Of a stretch of DNA of 64,000 bases, positions 21,204-32,266 are shown in pieces. The notes under the pieces are model-generated. The model saw only the letters and a program-made list of their open reading frames with translations, did not search any database and was not told where the DNA came from. Both the position numbers and the translations under genes were made by a program. Source of the stretch: Siphonodentalium dalli (Eukaryota; Mollusca; Scaphopoda; Gadilida; Siphonodentaliidae). The stretch is from assembly GCA_032622095.1 (NCBI GenBank), contig CP136067.1, positions 40,591,549-40,655,548 of the forward strand, written 5' to 3'. Every line of letters begins with the position of its first letter. Within the stretch, counting starts at the first letter, position 1.

Positions 21204-23680
21204 CCCATTCATGACAGGAGCTGTGCAGCATTAAAGATCCTGACAGTGAGTTATTTTATATGCGATTTTCTCATAGGAAACCTCACATATGTGCAAGAGA
21301 ATGCACTGGCTTACAAGATAAAGGTAAATTTTGTTAGGCCAATGCATTCTGATATATGCACATATATTTAATAGTCCAGTGCATTTATGAGAAAAATTGC
21401 CAAACCCGGAACTAATTGCAACAGAATGTTTTTTTGCTCTAACAAGTACATAAACCCTCCATAAACAACATACTAAAAAAATCGGCAAAAATCAGAAAAA
21501 GGGAAATTGGTGAAATAAATTTGGGGAAATTTCGTCAGATCATCAATTTATGGATTTTCACAGATGTAGATAACAAAATCAAATTCACAAGCCCTACAAA
21601 TATCATGCATATGTTGTTTTCCTGAATCCAGAACTGAAAACCATTTCAAGATTTATTGAGTACTTTTGAAGTTGTGTGCCTCCAAAAATGTGAATTTACA
21701 TTATTTCGGAGCCTAAAATTTGCAGAATGAGCCAAATATCATATTTTATGGTTAATTATTTAAGAAACTAATGCAAAATACAGAGCTTTTTCCCTGTTTT
21801 TTTAATTACCTCACAAGATAAACACAACATTGATTAATATGTGCACCTACATTGTATGGTTAAGAAGAATAAAATATTCTCAAACAAAATGTGTGTTCCA
21901 TTGTATGGACTTAGCCAAATTTGCCACTGCCACAGAACTCGTGTGATGAAATGCAACATTTGAGGTCATGTAAATCAATAAATTAATATCCATATGCCCT
22001 GCTTTTCTTATAACCTTTTATGTATACTAGATTGAACAAATTGCAAAGATATTAACAAGCCATTATTTAAAAAAATCAACTTATGGCCCTTTGAATCCTT
22101 GGTCTTAACTTGTTTCCAAAAATGCCATGTTGAGATATTTTTGTTCATTCAAAAAGGTTTTTGGGCATAAAGAGAAAAAACAAATGGTGTTTTAGTGCGT
22201 AAATTTATTTGAACTTTCCTCCCACAACACTTCAGTTTTGAAAAATAAGCCTTACATTGGTTATGCCCTCGTATATCACTATACCAAATTTGAACGTTTG
22301 TATAGGAGTAGGGGAAATCATAAAATCCATTATTATCACCAAATTACAGCCATTTCAGACACAAAGTTGTTTTCTTCCAGTTTGTGTATATTCCTGTTGC
22401 TTTATTAAACGGCTTAATGCGTTACTGGATGTTTATTTAGAATGTTATTGCCATGTTGTTTAAAAATAATTCCAAAATAACATTTCACTGCCAAATTACG
22501 ACAAAAAGGATAATAGCTGTCAATGTATACAAAGAAAGTGTTAAATTACGTATGGAAGAACAATACATGCAGAAGCTGATAATATAAAGTTGTATGTTTA
22601 AAGATGCCTGATTTTGAAGTTTTTGTTGATATGCTTTCCCCTACCCCATGTTTCTGCCATTCAAATTTGGAGTAAATTATCTGAAGTGATGAGTGAAATC
22701 CAGTGACATTCATTGGTATAACCATTGAAATGTTATTTTCTCAACAAAAAACTAATATAAGAAAGATAAAATACTTTTACAGAACAACTTTCGTTAATTT
22801 TTCTGAATATGCACAAAAACCTTAAAATAATTTTAAAAAATGGCCCAAAATAGCATTGTCGGAAAAGAGGCTAGACTAAGAGTTCATGGAGCCATAATTG
22901 ATTATTTTTCATAAATGTATTTAGAAGTTCCACCACAATTTATTCTATCCTGTATTCTTAAAAGGTGAAAAGAAAAGCAGAGCATATAGATTGTAATTTA
23001 TTGAGTTACATGACCCCAAATATTGCATTTCATCACACGAGTTCTGTGTCAGGGGCAAATTTGGCTAAGTCCATACAATGGAACACACATTTTGTTTGAG
23101 AATATTTTATTCTTCTTAACCATAGATGCACAAAATAAAAAAAAATTGTGTTTTATCTAGTGAGGAAATTGCAAAAACAGTGAAATAGCCATGTATTTTG
23201 GGCTCATTTTTTGGATAATTAACCATAAAATATGACATTTCGCTCATTCTGCACAATTTATGCTCCGAAATAAGGTAAATTCGCGTTTTTGAAGTCACAC
23301 AACTCTAAAAACACTCCAAAAATCTGGCAATGGTTCTCGGTTCTGGATTCAGGAAAGTGAGGACAACAAAATAGGCATGATATTTGTAGGACTTCTGTAT
23401 TTGATTTTTTTTAAATACGCTAAAGAAAATCCACAAATGGATGATTTGACCAAATTTTCCCAAATTTATTTCACAAAATTCACCAATTTTACTTTTACCG
23501 ATTTTTGATGATTTTTAGTATGCTGTTTATGGAGGGTCTATGAACCTATTCCAGCAAAACAAAATTCTGTTGCAATTAGTTCTAGGTAAAACCATAAATT
23601 CACTGGACTAATATATTAAGAGAATGCATCATTGGTACAGAGTTTTGGCCAAATTTCAGGAAGCTCCAGTCATGAAAGGG
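21204..23680. mobile_element. Large palindromic TTAA element (piggyBac-like, non-autonomous)
   Basis: The left end CCCATTCATGACAGGAGC (21204) is mirrored by GCTCCAGTCATGAAAGGG ending at 23680. TTAA follows on the right (23681-23684) and a diverged TTAT precedes on the left. Arms of about 750-840 bases (21204-22040 and 22935-23680) are reverse complements with moderate divergence, for example CCATTGTATGGACTTAGCC at 21898 and its mirror near 23064. The 900-base centre (22041-22934) is unique and AT-rich with no transposase. The CCC(T/A)TT start with TTAA suits piggyBac-type ends. Confidence 0.7.
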
Positions 23681-23684
23681 TTAA

Positions 23685-24362
23685 AAGAGTTAGAAAACTG
23701 GTGAGGCAACATGACATGGGCAATATCAATGGATAGGTGTCGTTAACCACAAATGACTTGTATAGGTATAAATCGACACATCTAGTGAATCATATCAAAA
23801 ACACTATTAGAACAGACATTCCTTTATTCTTCCATTTATGTCAAGAAAGTACATATAATTAATAACGTAAATACTCAAAAACAAAAAATATATACATTCT
23901 CAACACTTCACTTCCAAGTCTACCAAGATACATGTACCATGTTTGAGGTATCGCAGCAAGCATAAAGTTCTACAGACAAGACGGAAGACGGGTGGCCCAT
24001 CATGACATTGACACTATGTGTACCATGCACAGGTTTTTTTTTTCAGAATCAAATTCAAGCAATACAAGTCATTTTTACCATTCCAATGTGGAATTCAATA
24101 CGAAGAAACAGCTCAAATTGATCACGTTATTTTAACAAATTCCAATTATTGCATTGTTTTTTCTCTCAAAATAAGAATTCCCGCAGTTAATGATAGACCT
24201 TTCATCATGAACATCTGGAGATGGCATTGGAACATTTAGACTTATTCTTTTCAAGTAATGTCCAAGAAAATTTCCAGTTTATATTTATCGACTTTTTGCA
24301 GGGTAAACTAAATTCAAGCACTTTTCATCCCAAGGGTCAAAAGTTAAGAACTTTTAATCTCT
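23685..24362. other. Gene-free stretch
   Basis: No supported gene or repeat; a T run at 24032-24041. Confidence 0.4.
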
Positions 24363-24600
24363 GTGTGTGTGAACCCTGATACAATGGTATGGATACACAT
24401 AAAAATAAGAGATGACAATTTAGGCGGTAGGGTAGATGGATTCAAATTTGAATTGGTCAAAAAGGCCACTGGCAGCAATGTTTTCCATCAAAATTTGGAC
24501 AATTGTCATAGCTCTCAACTGTTGGTCACCCCAAAGGTCAGTATTAAGTTTAGTAATGACTGGCTGTGTAATGTGGCATGTAGGGCATGCTAAAGGAAGT
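24363..24600 (+). repeat. Decayed copy of the dispersed AAGATGG-type family
   Basis: ATTCAAATTTGAATTGGTCA, GGCCACTGGCAGCAATGTTT, TTCCATCAAAATTT and later GGTCAGTATTAAG follow the same order as the copy at 29350-29460 (GATGCATTCAAATTTGAAAT, GGCCACTGGCGGCTATATTT), but diverged. Confidence 0.55.
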
Positions 24601-24685
24601 ACTTTATCCACACATGGACGGAGACGTATATCAACCTAAAGCAATAGCATATCTTGGTTTGTTGAGCTAAAAATGAAGGGAAAAT

Positions 24686-24891
24686 CTAGATGTTCTGTTT
24701 CTTGTTATTAATATTATGACATCTTGTCCTCAGTTGAGCTATGGTCCTGCTGCCATTAAATGCATTAGCAACCTGTTGTAATAGCTGACTTTTTGGCACA
24801 GTCTTTTTCTTTAAGGATTCTTCAAGTAAAGACCGAAATACCTCATTTTCATGGTCAGTCCACGGTCTCTTTGCATATTTAACTTTTCCAT
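24686..24891 (-). CDS. Terminal exon with a Myb/SANT-like DNA-binding domain
   Basis: On the minus strand a splice acceptor (TTGCAG) ends at 24892. The exon then reads, after two bases completing a split codon, a 67-residue open frame to TAG at 24686-24688. It opens with KYAKRPWTDHENEVFRSLL: the basic K-R-P-W-T and acidic residues are those at the start of a Myb/SANT-like three-helix domain. SRTIAQLRTRCHNINN is the third, recognition-type helix (R-T-x-x-Q-L-R-x-R-hydrophobic). Such single C-terminal Myb-like exons are common in large multi-copy gene families of marine invertebrates, some of them transposon-derived. No upstream exon was identified. The exon is intact, with no stop, while everything around it is decayed. 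Confidence 0.65.
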
Positions 24892-25495
24892 CTGCAAGAT
24901 AATGAACATGTTGAAAAAATTAAAACAGCTAATATGATTACAACCAAAGCAAAACCATTCATATGAGGGTAGCTGCAGGGGGGGGTATTAAACAAATTGC
25001 AGGAAGGTATGCCGGGGTGGTGGGTGGCCAGAGGGGCAAAAAACGTGTTTTTTATAACCTCATGCAAATTTTCTACTATAGATCTTTTGTGCCCTTTGCG
25101 CACATTACGATAAAATGAACAGTTGGATAAAAAAACAAACCAAGAAATAATTTATATTTTTTTAAATCAAAATTCTTAAAAATTAATAATGTTGTTAAAT
25201 TTTGTCACAAATAAACGTCAATTATTACTCATTATCGCTTATATCTGTGGAACAAAACAATACAAACAATAAATCTGGGACATTTGACTTTCGGTGCCTA
25301 GCCATAGGAACACCCCAGTGCTCTATATCGCAATATGGTATCATCCGAATGGTCTGTTCTAAAAATAGTAACACAAACGGTCCCGATTTAATATTCAAAA
25401 TAAAATCAATATTAATTGATAGAAGCTTTTCCCGATAGGGGTTTTCAGTTCATATCTATTATTTTATACCCACGCAACTATTTAAAATTTGTTAT
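24892..25495. other. Intron or gene-free DNA upstream of the Myb-like exon
   Basis: Holds the splice acceptor at its left edge and a G run at 24977-24985. No further exon recognised. Confidence 0.4.
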
Positions 25496-25660
25496 TTAAA
25501 GATATTATCCATCTTTAAATCAGTCCAGGTTTCTTGGAGATAAATGTGCAGACTGACGAACAAAGGGACAGATCCTACTGCTATAAAAAATATTTATTTA
25601 TATTTATATGCCTCATAATTTGTAACCAATTGTGGGGTACATGTATATATAGAATACACC
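25496..25660 (+). repeat. Outlying copy of the composite hairpin-repeat family
   Basis: TTTAAATCAGTCCAGGTTTC, GACAGATCCTACTGCTATAA and ATTTGTAACCAATTGTGGGG are in the same order as in the array at 32.3-38.8 kb, but more diverged. Confidence 0.65.
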
Positions 25661-25938
25661 CATAACAAAAATTCACCACAAGTCGTATTGTGGTTTTGCT
25701 ACCATGGGTGTATTTTGTTTATACCATAATTATTTGTCTTTGGTCGCTTCGTAAATATATTGCTACTCTGTTGGTGACTGTTAAAATGTCTGCGCACCGA
25801 GTGACCCAAATATTTTAAGCTATCGGGAATGTGGGTCGTGCGTAGCAATACATACTTCTAGGCAATCCGCCACATTCTAGGGCATCAGTCAGCTGATATG
25901 AATACACATTCAGATTTCCCTCATTGCAGATATAGAGG

Positions 25939-26090
25939 ATCTTCAACGAGTTATGTTGGGATATAAGATTTTATGAAACGAGTTTGATAAATTTGATTCA
26001 CAACTCACAACGAGTCGTAGACGAGTTGTGAATCAAATTTATGAAACGAGTTTCATAAAATCATATATCCCAACATAACAGGTTGAAGAT
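25939..26090. repeat. Hairpin MITE-like palindrome
   Basis: ATCTTCAACGAGTTATGTTG through GATTCACAACTC is mirrored by GAGTTGTGAATC through CAACATAACAGGTTGAAGAT, giving arms of about 65 bp around a loop of roughly 15 bases. Arms match at about 90%. Confidence 0.8.
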
Positions 26091-27020
26091 TTTGTATATC
26101 ACATGAAAAAACTAGAGATTTTTGCCTGTTATCAAATCAAAATCATCAAAAGTAGCTGAAAAATGCATGTAAAATGCATAGATGCACAGCGTTGGCTGAG
26201 ACGCTTCACAGCGGTATACGACGGTATTGCACGCTCTGCCTTGCGACGAAACATATACAATGTAGTCCCCTAATTTGCCTCTGTGTGTTTGTGCCTATTT
26301 TCGTAAATGCAACTAAGTTGGACAATAATTGAACTTCAATGAACAAAGCAGTCATTATGCAATGTCTAGTAATAGTTTCAAGCGCGGCTTTCCTAAATAG
26401 TATTAATCCACGCGGTAATTTACTTGCAGCAATGCCAAGTTTCCCGGCGAATACACACTAGTGACAGATAAGAATATATGTAATGATATTATGGGGGTTT
26501 CATGTGATATAACATTATCTACCTTGATGTAAAAGTGTAAGCCGTCATTCGCTTTAAACACGGATGGCAGACGCACATGTTATTGTTTACATTGTCAGCA
26601 GCTGTCGCCGACCTAGATAAAATGTGTACATGTACATGTACTTTGTCAGTGCAGCTAGCATAAAACATCGTTAAATTAACTTTAATCTGTCATTTTTGAC
26701 ACCATATATGGAAATGGATTGTATATATCTCTGTGTTTAGACCACTTATCGCATTTCAGAGTGCTTTGAGTCGGAAAAATTGGGCATGTTATAGTCGTTT
26801 TGTTCATGTTTCATGGACTGGATTGGATATGTGAGATTTATCTGATCTCTTCAGGAAAAAAATATAGTCTATACTGTTCAATGTAGAAAAATAACATTCA
26901 GAAATTCATGACATGGACTCATGTTGGCTCTGTAAAAATCCAACCGCTCAGACTTTGGTTCAGTTTTTTGTCTGAATATCCTAATTAATGAACAAATGCG
27001 GCGAGTAGGTTAATTGTAAG
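26091..27020. other. Gene-free stretch
   Basis: No coding region recognised. A GTACATGTACATGTAC run lies at 26625. Confidence 0.4.
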
Positions 27021-27891
27021 TCACTCCTGTTACCGCAATATCATTTCTTTCATCATTTTCGATGTATCAGGAATACGTTTTTCATATTCTAGAATGAGTC
27101 TTTTATGCAAAATATAAGTTTAATTTTCAAATAAAAATACATTTTTAGAAATGTATCATTAACTGCCATATACATTGTAAGTCACTCCTGTTACATTTTT
27201 GGTAACAGGAGTGACAGTAACATGTGCAACAGATATGTGCACTGAACATTTATTGCCAACAACACTTTGATTAGCCAGTTCTTGTCAATGAATATCACCA
27301 AAGTCAGCAGTCATCGCTTTTCATCACAAGAAGGAAATTCAATATAATCCATTTGAAAAAAAAAGAAGTACAATGTAATATATGTTTTATTTTATATTTG
27401 TTGTTTGATATCTTGCAAGACCCCCCCCCCATTCAGGCCATGGTCAACTTCATTAAATTTGCCACATATAAAATATCAGAAATTGATAGCACAGTTCTAT
27501 TCAAAATAAAACCCATAACTTCCATAAGGCCATTCCTGTTACCAAGATGTCACCCCTGTTACCAATGTCACTCCTGTCACCAGTGAATATTTATATTTTG
27601 TTAAAAAAATACTCATCCAAAGAGAACAGTTATTTACTTATGCAAATACGATCAACTTGGAACTCTTTAAGTTCATGGCATACAGAGTAATCAGTTTTGT
27701 ACCTTTTTGCAATAAATGTGTGAGTTCACCCATGCTTATAGGGATTTTAAACATATTCAATATCATGAGCTTATTCAAGCTCAATTATTTCCAAGAATTA
27801 ACAAAAGGCAATAACAATAAATATATTCTGGTGGTATGAAATGACTGCAATTGGTGTAAGCTGATTGTTGTTTGTTAGTAACAGGAGTGGC
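27021..27891. repeat. Cluster of a TCACTCCTGTTACC motif
   Basis: Seven copies or near copies occur in 870 bases. They are at 27021, 27183 with its inverted partner at 27202 (a hairpin with a short T-rich loop), three close together at 27532-27584, and an inverted copy at 27877. The intervening DNA is unrelated from copy to copy. Function unknown. Confidence 0.6.
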
Positions 27892-29109
27892 ATATTTTAC
27901 TACTTTGCTTGATTACGACAATAGGTCATGTTGCCATGGCAATAGCAATACAATTCCAGCGTGCCGAAGCAAACCCTAATTCATGGTAAGTCATCAGGTT
28001 CGACATGGAAATGTTTTTTTCTGTGAATTTGAACTTTGAATTTAGCGTAATGCAATCTTCCAAATAATTGTACAGTTTTCAAATATTCACCGATATATTG
28101 ATTATTCTGTGTATGTGTATACATTTTTACTCATTAACTTTTAAGAACATGGTTTAAATAACAAAATTGACAGACATGTAGTTGGTTTTAAACAACATAA
28201 ATGATATAAACCCCACAACTTTTAAGGAGAGCATTAATGTAAGTAATTTGTCTTAAATATACTCACAACTTATTATCACATTTGCAGAAAACTTCCGTGC
28301 AGCCTGCAGGATCAGGTGATGAGATCAATTTCATGGGCCATTTTACACCACTGGGTAGTCACGGCAGATTTCAATAGTAGAAGGTATCAGTTCTGGCAGT
28401 AGTGTGAAACATGATCCTGGAAAAGATTTTTTGAATAAATGATTATTGTTGTTGTATTTGGTAAAGACTATTTTGTTGATTCCAGGTCTCTGGTGCTAAA
28501 CGGAACATTACACTGAGTACATTAAATTTTAAGTTTTAAATGAGAGTGTACTGACCAGGTCTGGGAATTATGAAAATTCATCTACAGTATAGTTGAATTC
28601 AACTATCCTACAGGCCTTAAGATTCGACGAGTATCACCGAACCGATAATCGTTAATGATTATCGTGAAACTTATCAATTTTCTGTGCTTTATGACTAACT
28701 TTATTCAGCTAATGATTCTTGCAAAATAAGATGTATTTTGAGCCCTGTACTAGCTGAATTTAGTAATCCTAGCTGAATTCAGCTATGAATTTTCTCTTCA
28801 GTCGGTAAGTTTTATGCAACATGACAAAATTGGGAAAAAGCGCATCAATCACACTTTACCGATCGCTTAATTCAAATTATAAATTTATATCAATATTTGC
28901 TAGGGGATAACCTGTCCATCATTTTACATGACATGCCAGTGGACATGCTGGAAAATCGTGTGAAGAATTAATAAATTATTACTGCTCCTTCAAGTCATTT
29001 AAAAACATTATTCACCTGTAATGAACAGCGTCTATAACATGACACTCTCCGGATAAAGTAAGTGATATACCATCTCTCGTTTCAGCTGATATAATAAACA
29101 CACTTCATT
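27892..29109. other. Gene-free stretch
   Basis: No supported gene. AGCTGAATTCAGCTA-like words recur near 28590-28790. A possible acceptor (TTTGCAG at 28282) and an AATAAA at 28433 are too weak to call an exon. Confidence 0.35.
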
Positions 29110-29640
29110 GCTAATTATTAGTGCCTCTTTAAGTTTAAATATTTGAGGTCAACGGCACCTATCCCATGAAGTTTAGTGGCGATCGGACAAGGGACATCGT
29201 CTGCAAGTTGTGACAAAGGATTTAGGCATACATAGAGTAAAATCCAAGTGTCTTCCAACAAATTTGGAAAAATTTGATGGCTCCCATCCAGAGGTGATGC
29301 TAAACATGCTTTAATATCTTGTGAAAACAATTATACAATAAATGATGATTGCATGGGGGTGCTGATGCATTCAAATTTGAAATCAAAGATGGCCACTGGC
29401 GGCTATATTTTTCAATGAAATTCTAGAAGTCACTTCGAAAGTTTGGTGATGATCGGATTAGGAATGTCGTCTTGTTGGATGTGCCAAAGGATTAAGTCAT
29501 GCAAAGAGTAAAATCCAAGATGGCGGATGGCAACACATGTTTTTTGGGAGATGGAAGCATGGACGCTCTTTACATTTAAATGTCACAATACCACATACAA
29601 AATCACCTATGGCATCTCGAAATAGATCAGGTTCATAAGG
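29110..29640 (-). repeat. AAGATGG-type repeat copies, including a duplicate of 40929-41172
   Basis: Two or three diverged units are present. The segment 29396-29637 is almost identical to 40929-41172 (TGGCGGCTATATTTTTCAAT through GAAATAGATCAGGTTCAT), far closer than other copies. This points to a recent duplication between two places 11.5 kb apart. Confidence 0.75.
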
Positions 29641-30009
29641 CCAAAACAAAAAACTTCTCTGTTTCCGATAACATTGGGAAAATTTCCCAGACAGACAGGC
29701 ACTGAGGGATTCTTTTTTTTGTGCTAATTTATTTTTAAAACCTTGGATAAAAACATGTTGTCCATTGTTCATTCACCTGCAGTAAGATCTCTACCAATGT
29801 TGAGCTTAATGACCCACTTATTTTTGCTTTTGGGATTGGGAAAACGATAAATATTGACCACATTAATACTCTTAACAGTTTACTATAAAGACTAACTTTC
29901 TGAAGAAAATAAAAAAAAAAAATTGAGGCAGGCAAGAAAATCTCAGCCAGGCAGGGTATCGGAAACAAAGAGGTTTTTTGTTTGGCCTAATTGATAACGC
30001 TCTTTATTG
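29641..30009. other. Gene-free stretch
   Basis: No gene recognised. AACTTCTCTGTTTCCGATAA at 29650 and its diverged mirror near 29958 suggest an old inverted pair. Confidence 0.35.
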
Positions 30010-31188
30010 TCTACAGCGACAAAAAACATGTTACATAAATTATATATACCGTACCACACAACTGTAAACCAGGTGTGGGATAATAGTCTTTGCTCAAAAA
30101 TACTTAATTTTGACCGAGGGCCATACATGTACATGTACATGTTGTTGGGTCTGTCAACCGTTTTTGTTCATCGAAGAAACCTGGACTGATTTAACTAAAT
30201 TTGGTGTGATGACTTTGGTCACCCTGGCAGAGGTTATAACAACATTAGTTTTTTTTTTATTTCTCGCTTTGTTTTTAATCAAAACTATCGTAATCTGCGC
30301 AAAGCGTACAAACGGGCAGTACTCTCAGGTGCCTAGTAATAGTGTCAGCACGATTTTGGAGAAAATCCCAACGATCACTATTATTTGGCATTGAGACATA
30401 CATGTAGAGTGAAATTGCCATCACTATTATTAATTTCAGCCTAAATCAGTACCCATCACTATTATTAGGCCATCACGATTATTAGGCACCTGAAAGTAGG
30501 CCCAACTATGGTTTTTGGTGAAAATTAAGTATTTTTTAGCAAAAACTATTAATACATGTACCCCACAGCTGGTTTAAAGTTGTGGGGTATATACATGTAC
30601 ATGTATAATTCATGTAACATACACCATACTCGATTACAAATTATGAGGCATATACTGTACATGTAAATGTAAATAAATATTATACATGTACTACTAGTAG
30701 TATATACGTATGTACATAAAATCAAACTGATTAAATTCATCAAAAACCAACGACAGACCCAACTACATGTATGGCCCTTTGGTGAAAATTCAGTATTTTT
30801 GAGCGAAAACTATTATATACATGTATATACCCCACAGCTGGTTCAAAGTTGTGGGGTATATACATGGTTACATGTATAATTCATGTAACATGTACAGGGT
30901 CAATTATGTCAACCTTGTATAGACATACATGTACACCATACATGTACATGGTTACAAATTATGAGGCATATAATGTACATATAAATGTAAATAAATACAT
31001 GTACATGTATATATGTATGTACATTAAATCAAACTGTTTAAATGATCATGCAAAAACGGACGACAGACCCAACTATGGCCCTTTGGTGAAAATTACGTAT
31101 CTTTGATGCTGGTTCAAAGTTGTGGGATATATATAATTTATGTAACATGCATAGAGTAAATTTTGTCAACCTTGTATACATATATATA
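30010..31188 (-). repeat. Composite hairpin-repeat copies, mostly inverted
   Basis: Pieces of the family found at 32-39 kb occur here in both orientations. CTGGACTGATTTAACTAAAT near 30181 is the reverse of the array phrase. The hairpin ATACCCCACAGCTGGTTCAA...GTGGGGTATAT at 30829, with partners at 30557 and 31108, is in the opposite orientation to most array copies. ATTATTAGGC words at 30420-30490 recur at 43320-43430. TACATGTACATG runs are dense. Confidence 0.65.
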
Positions 31189-31912
31189 TATACTAGAAGG
31201 TGACCCGACTTCGTCCGGGCTATTCAAAAACCAAATTTCAAGTCGATTGCTCCACCCGTTTCCGAGATCTGGTCTGCGCATGCGCGAAGCTGGCGTCGCA
31301 CGGGCTCGGCGACACAATAAAATTTGTATCCGGGACAAGATACATGCACATACCAAATTTCAAGTCGATAGCTCCACCCGTTACGAGATATATAGCCCAA
31401 TGTCATTTGCGGATACCTCGGCCGGTGATGAGTTAACGCGACATCGGCCGGATAAGAGTTAACGCGATCACGTCACGATATGTTGATGGCGTAATATATT
31501 TACGCAATGATTTTCGATGAGCGAAGCATGGTCCTGCGTTCTTCCCGATAATTAAGGTAGAAACTTTAAATGTACACAGGCGTGTGATGCATCGTTGGAA
31601 AGATGAAGCGCCACAGATTCTAACCGTGCAAATTATATGACTGGCAATTTATTATTCGCGCTATATCGAATCGATTTGTGAGCACCGAACTGAAATATAT
31701 TAGCGCAAAACGGCGTAAAAACAGATTTGACCTCGGCACGTGAAAAGTTGACCTCGGATCTGAAAATCAATAGGCCTATGTTACTCCTGACCCGAAAATA
31801 CCCCCACATACCAAGTTTCATCGAAATCGGCTGGGCCATTTTCGAGTCCATCGATTACACACAGACAGATACACACACACACACAGATCTTTCAAAATAT
31901 ATAATAGATCAG
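31189..31912 (+). repeat. Dispersed repeat starting ACTAGAAGGTGACCCGACTT
   Basis: The segment starts after TATATATATATACTAGAAGG and ends CAGATCTTTCAAAATATATA. It contains the pair ACCAAATTTCAAGTCGATTG and ACCAAATTTCAAGTCGATAG, each followed by CTCCACCCGTT, and later ACCAAGTTTCATCGAAATCG. It is much richer in GC than its neighbours. Its form suits a MITE or SINE-like element. The open frames on both strands are not genes. Confidence 0.55.
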
Positions 31913-32266
31913 GGACATACATGTATCCAGGCCGTTTTTCATACCGTTTACCGGTTTGGACGCCCAAACTCAAGGCACCCCAAATTTTTTTTGTTTTTTT
32001 TTGTTTTTTTACAAAATAGATTCAAGTTTAACAGTTTAACAGAATCATACTGTCAAGTATGTTTGGCTTTATCTAGCTTTCACCTGTCGAAACTTCAAAT
32101 AGTTCGAGTTCAGGTTTGTTATCATTCAAATGGAAAATTAACAAAGAGATTAGTACTAATAGTAATTACTAACTTAATAGACATTGTTTCTGTTCTAGTA
32201 TATTATACATATTGTACATGTATGTGTCTCTCACTTGAATTTTAGAAAATAGCCTATTTATATGAA

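Noticed and set aside
28282-28440. Last exon with acceptor TTTGCAG and AATAAA signal
   Set aside because: No open frame continues across it and no upstream donor could be paired.
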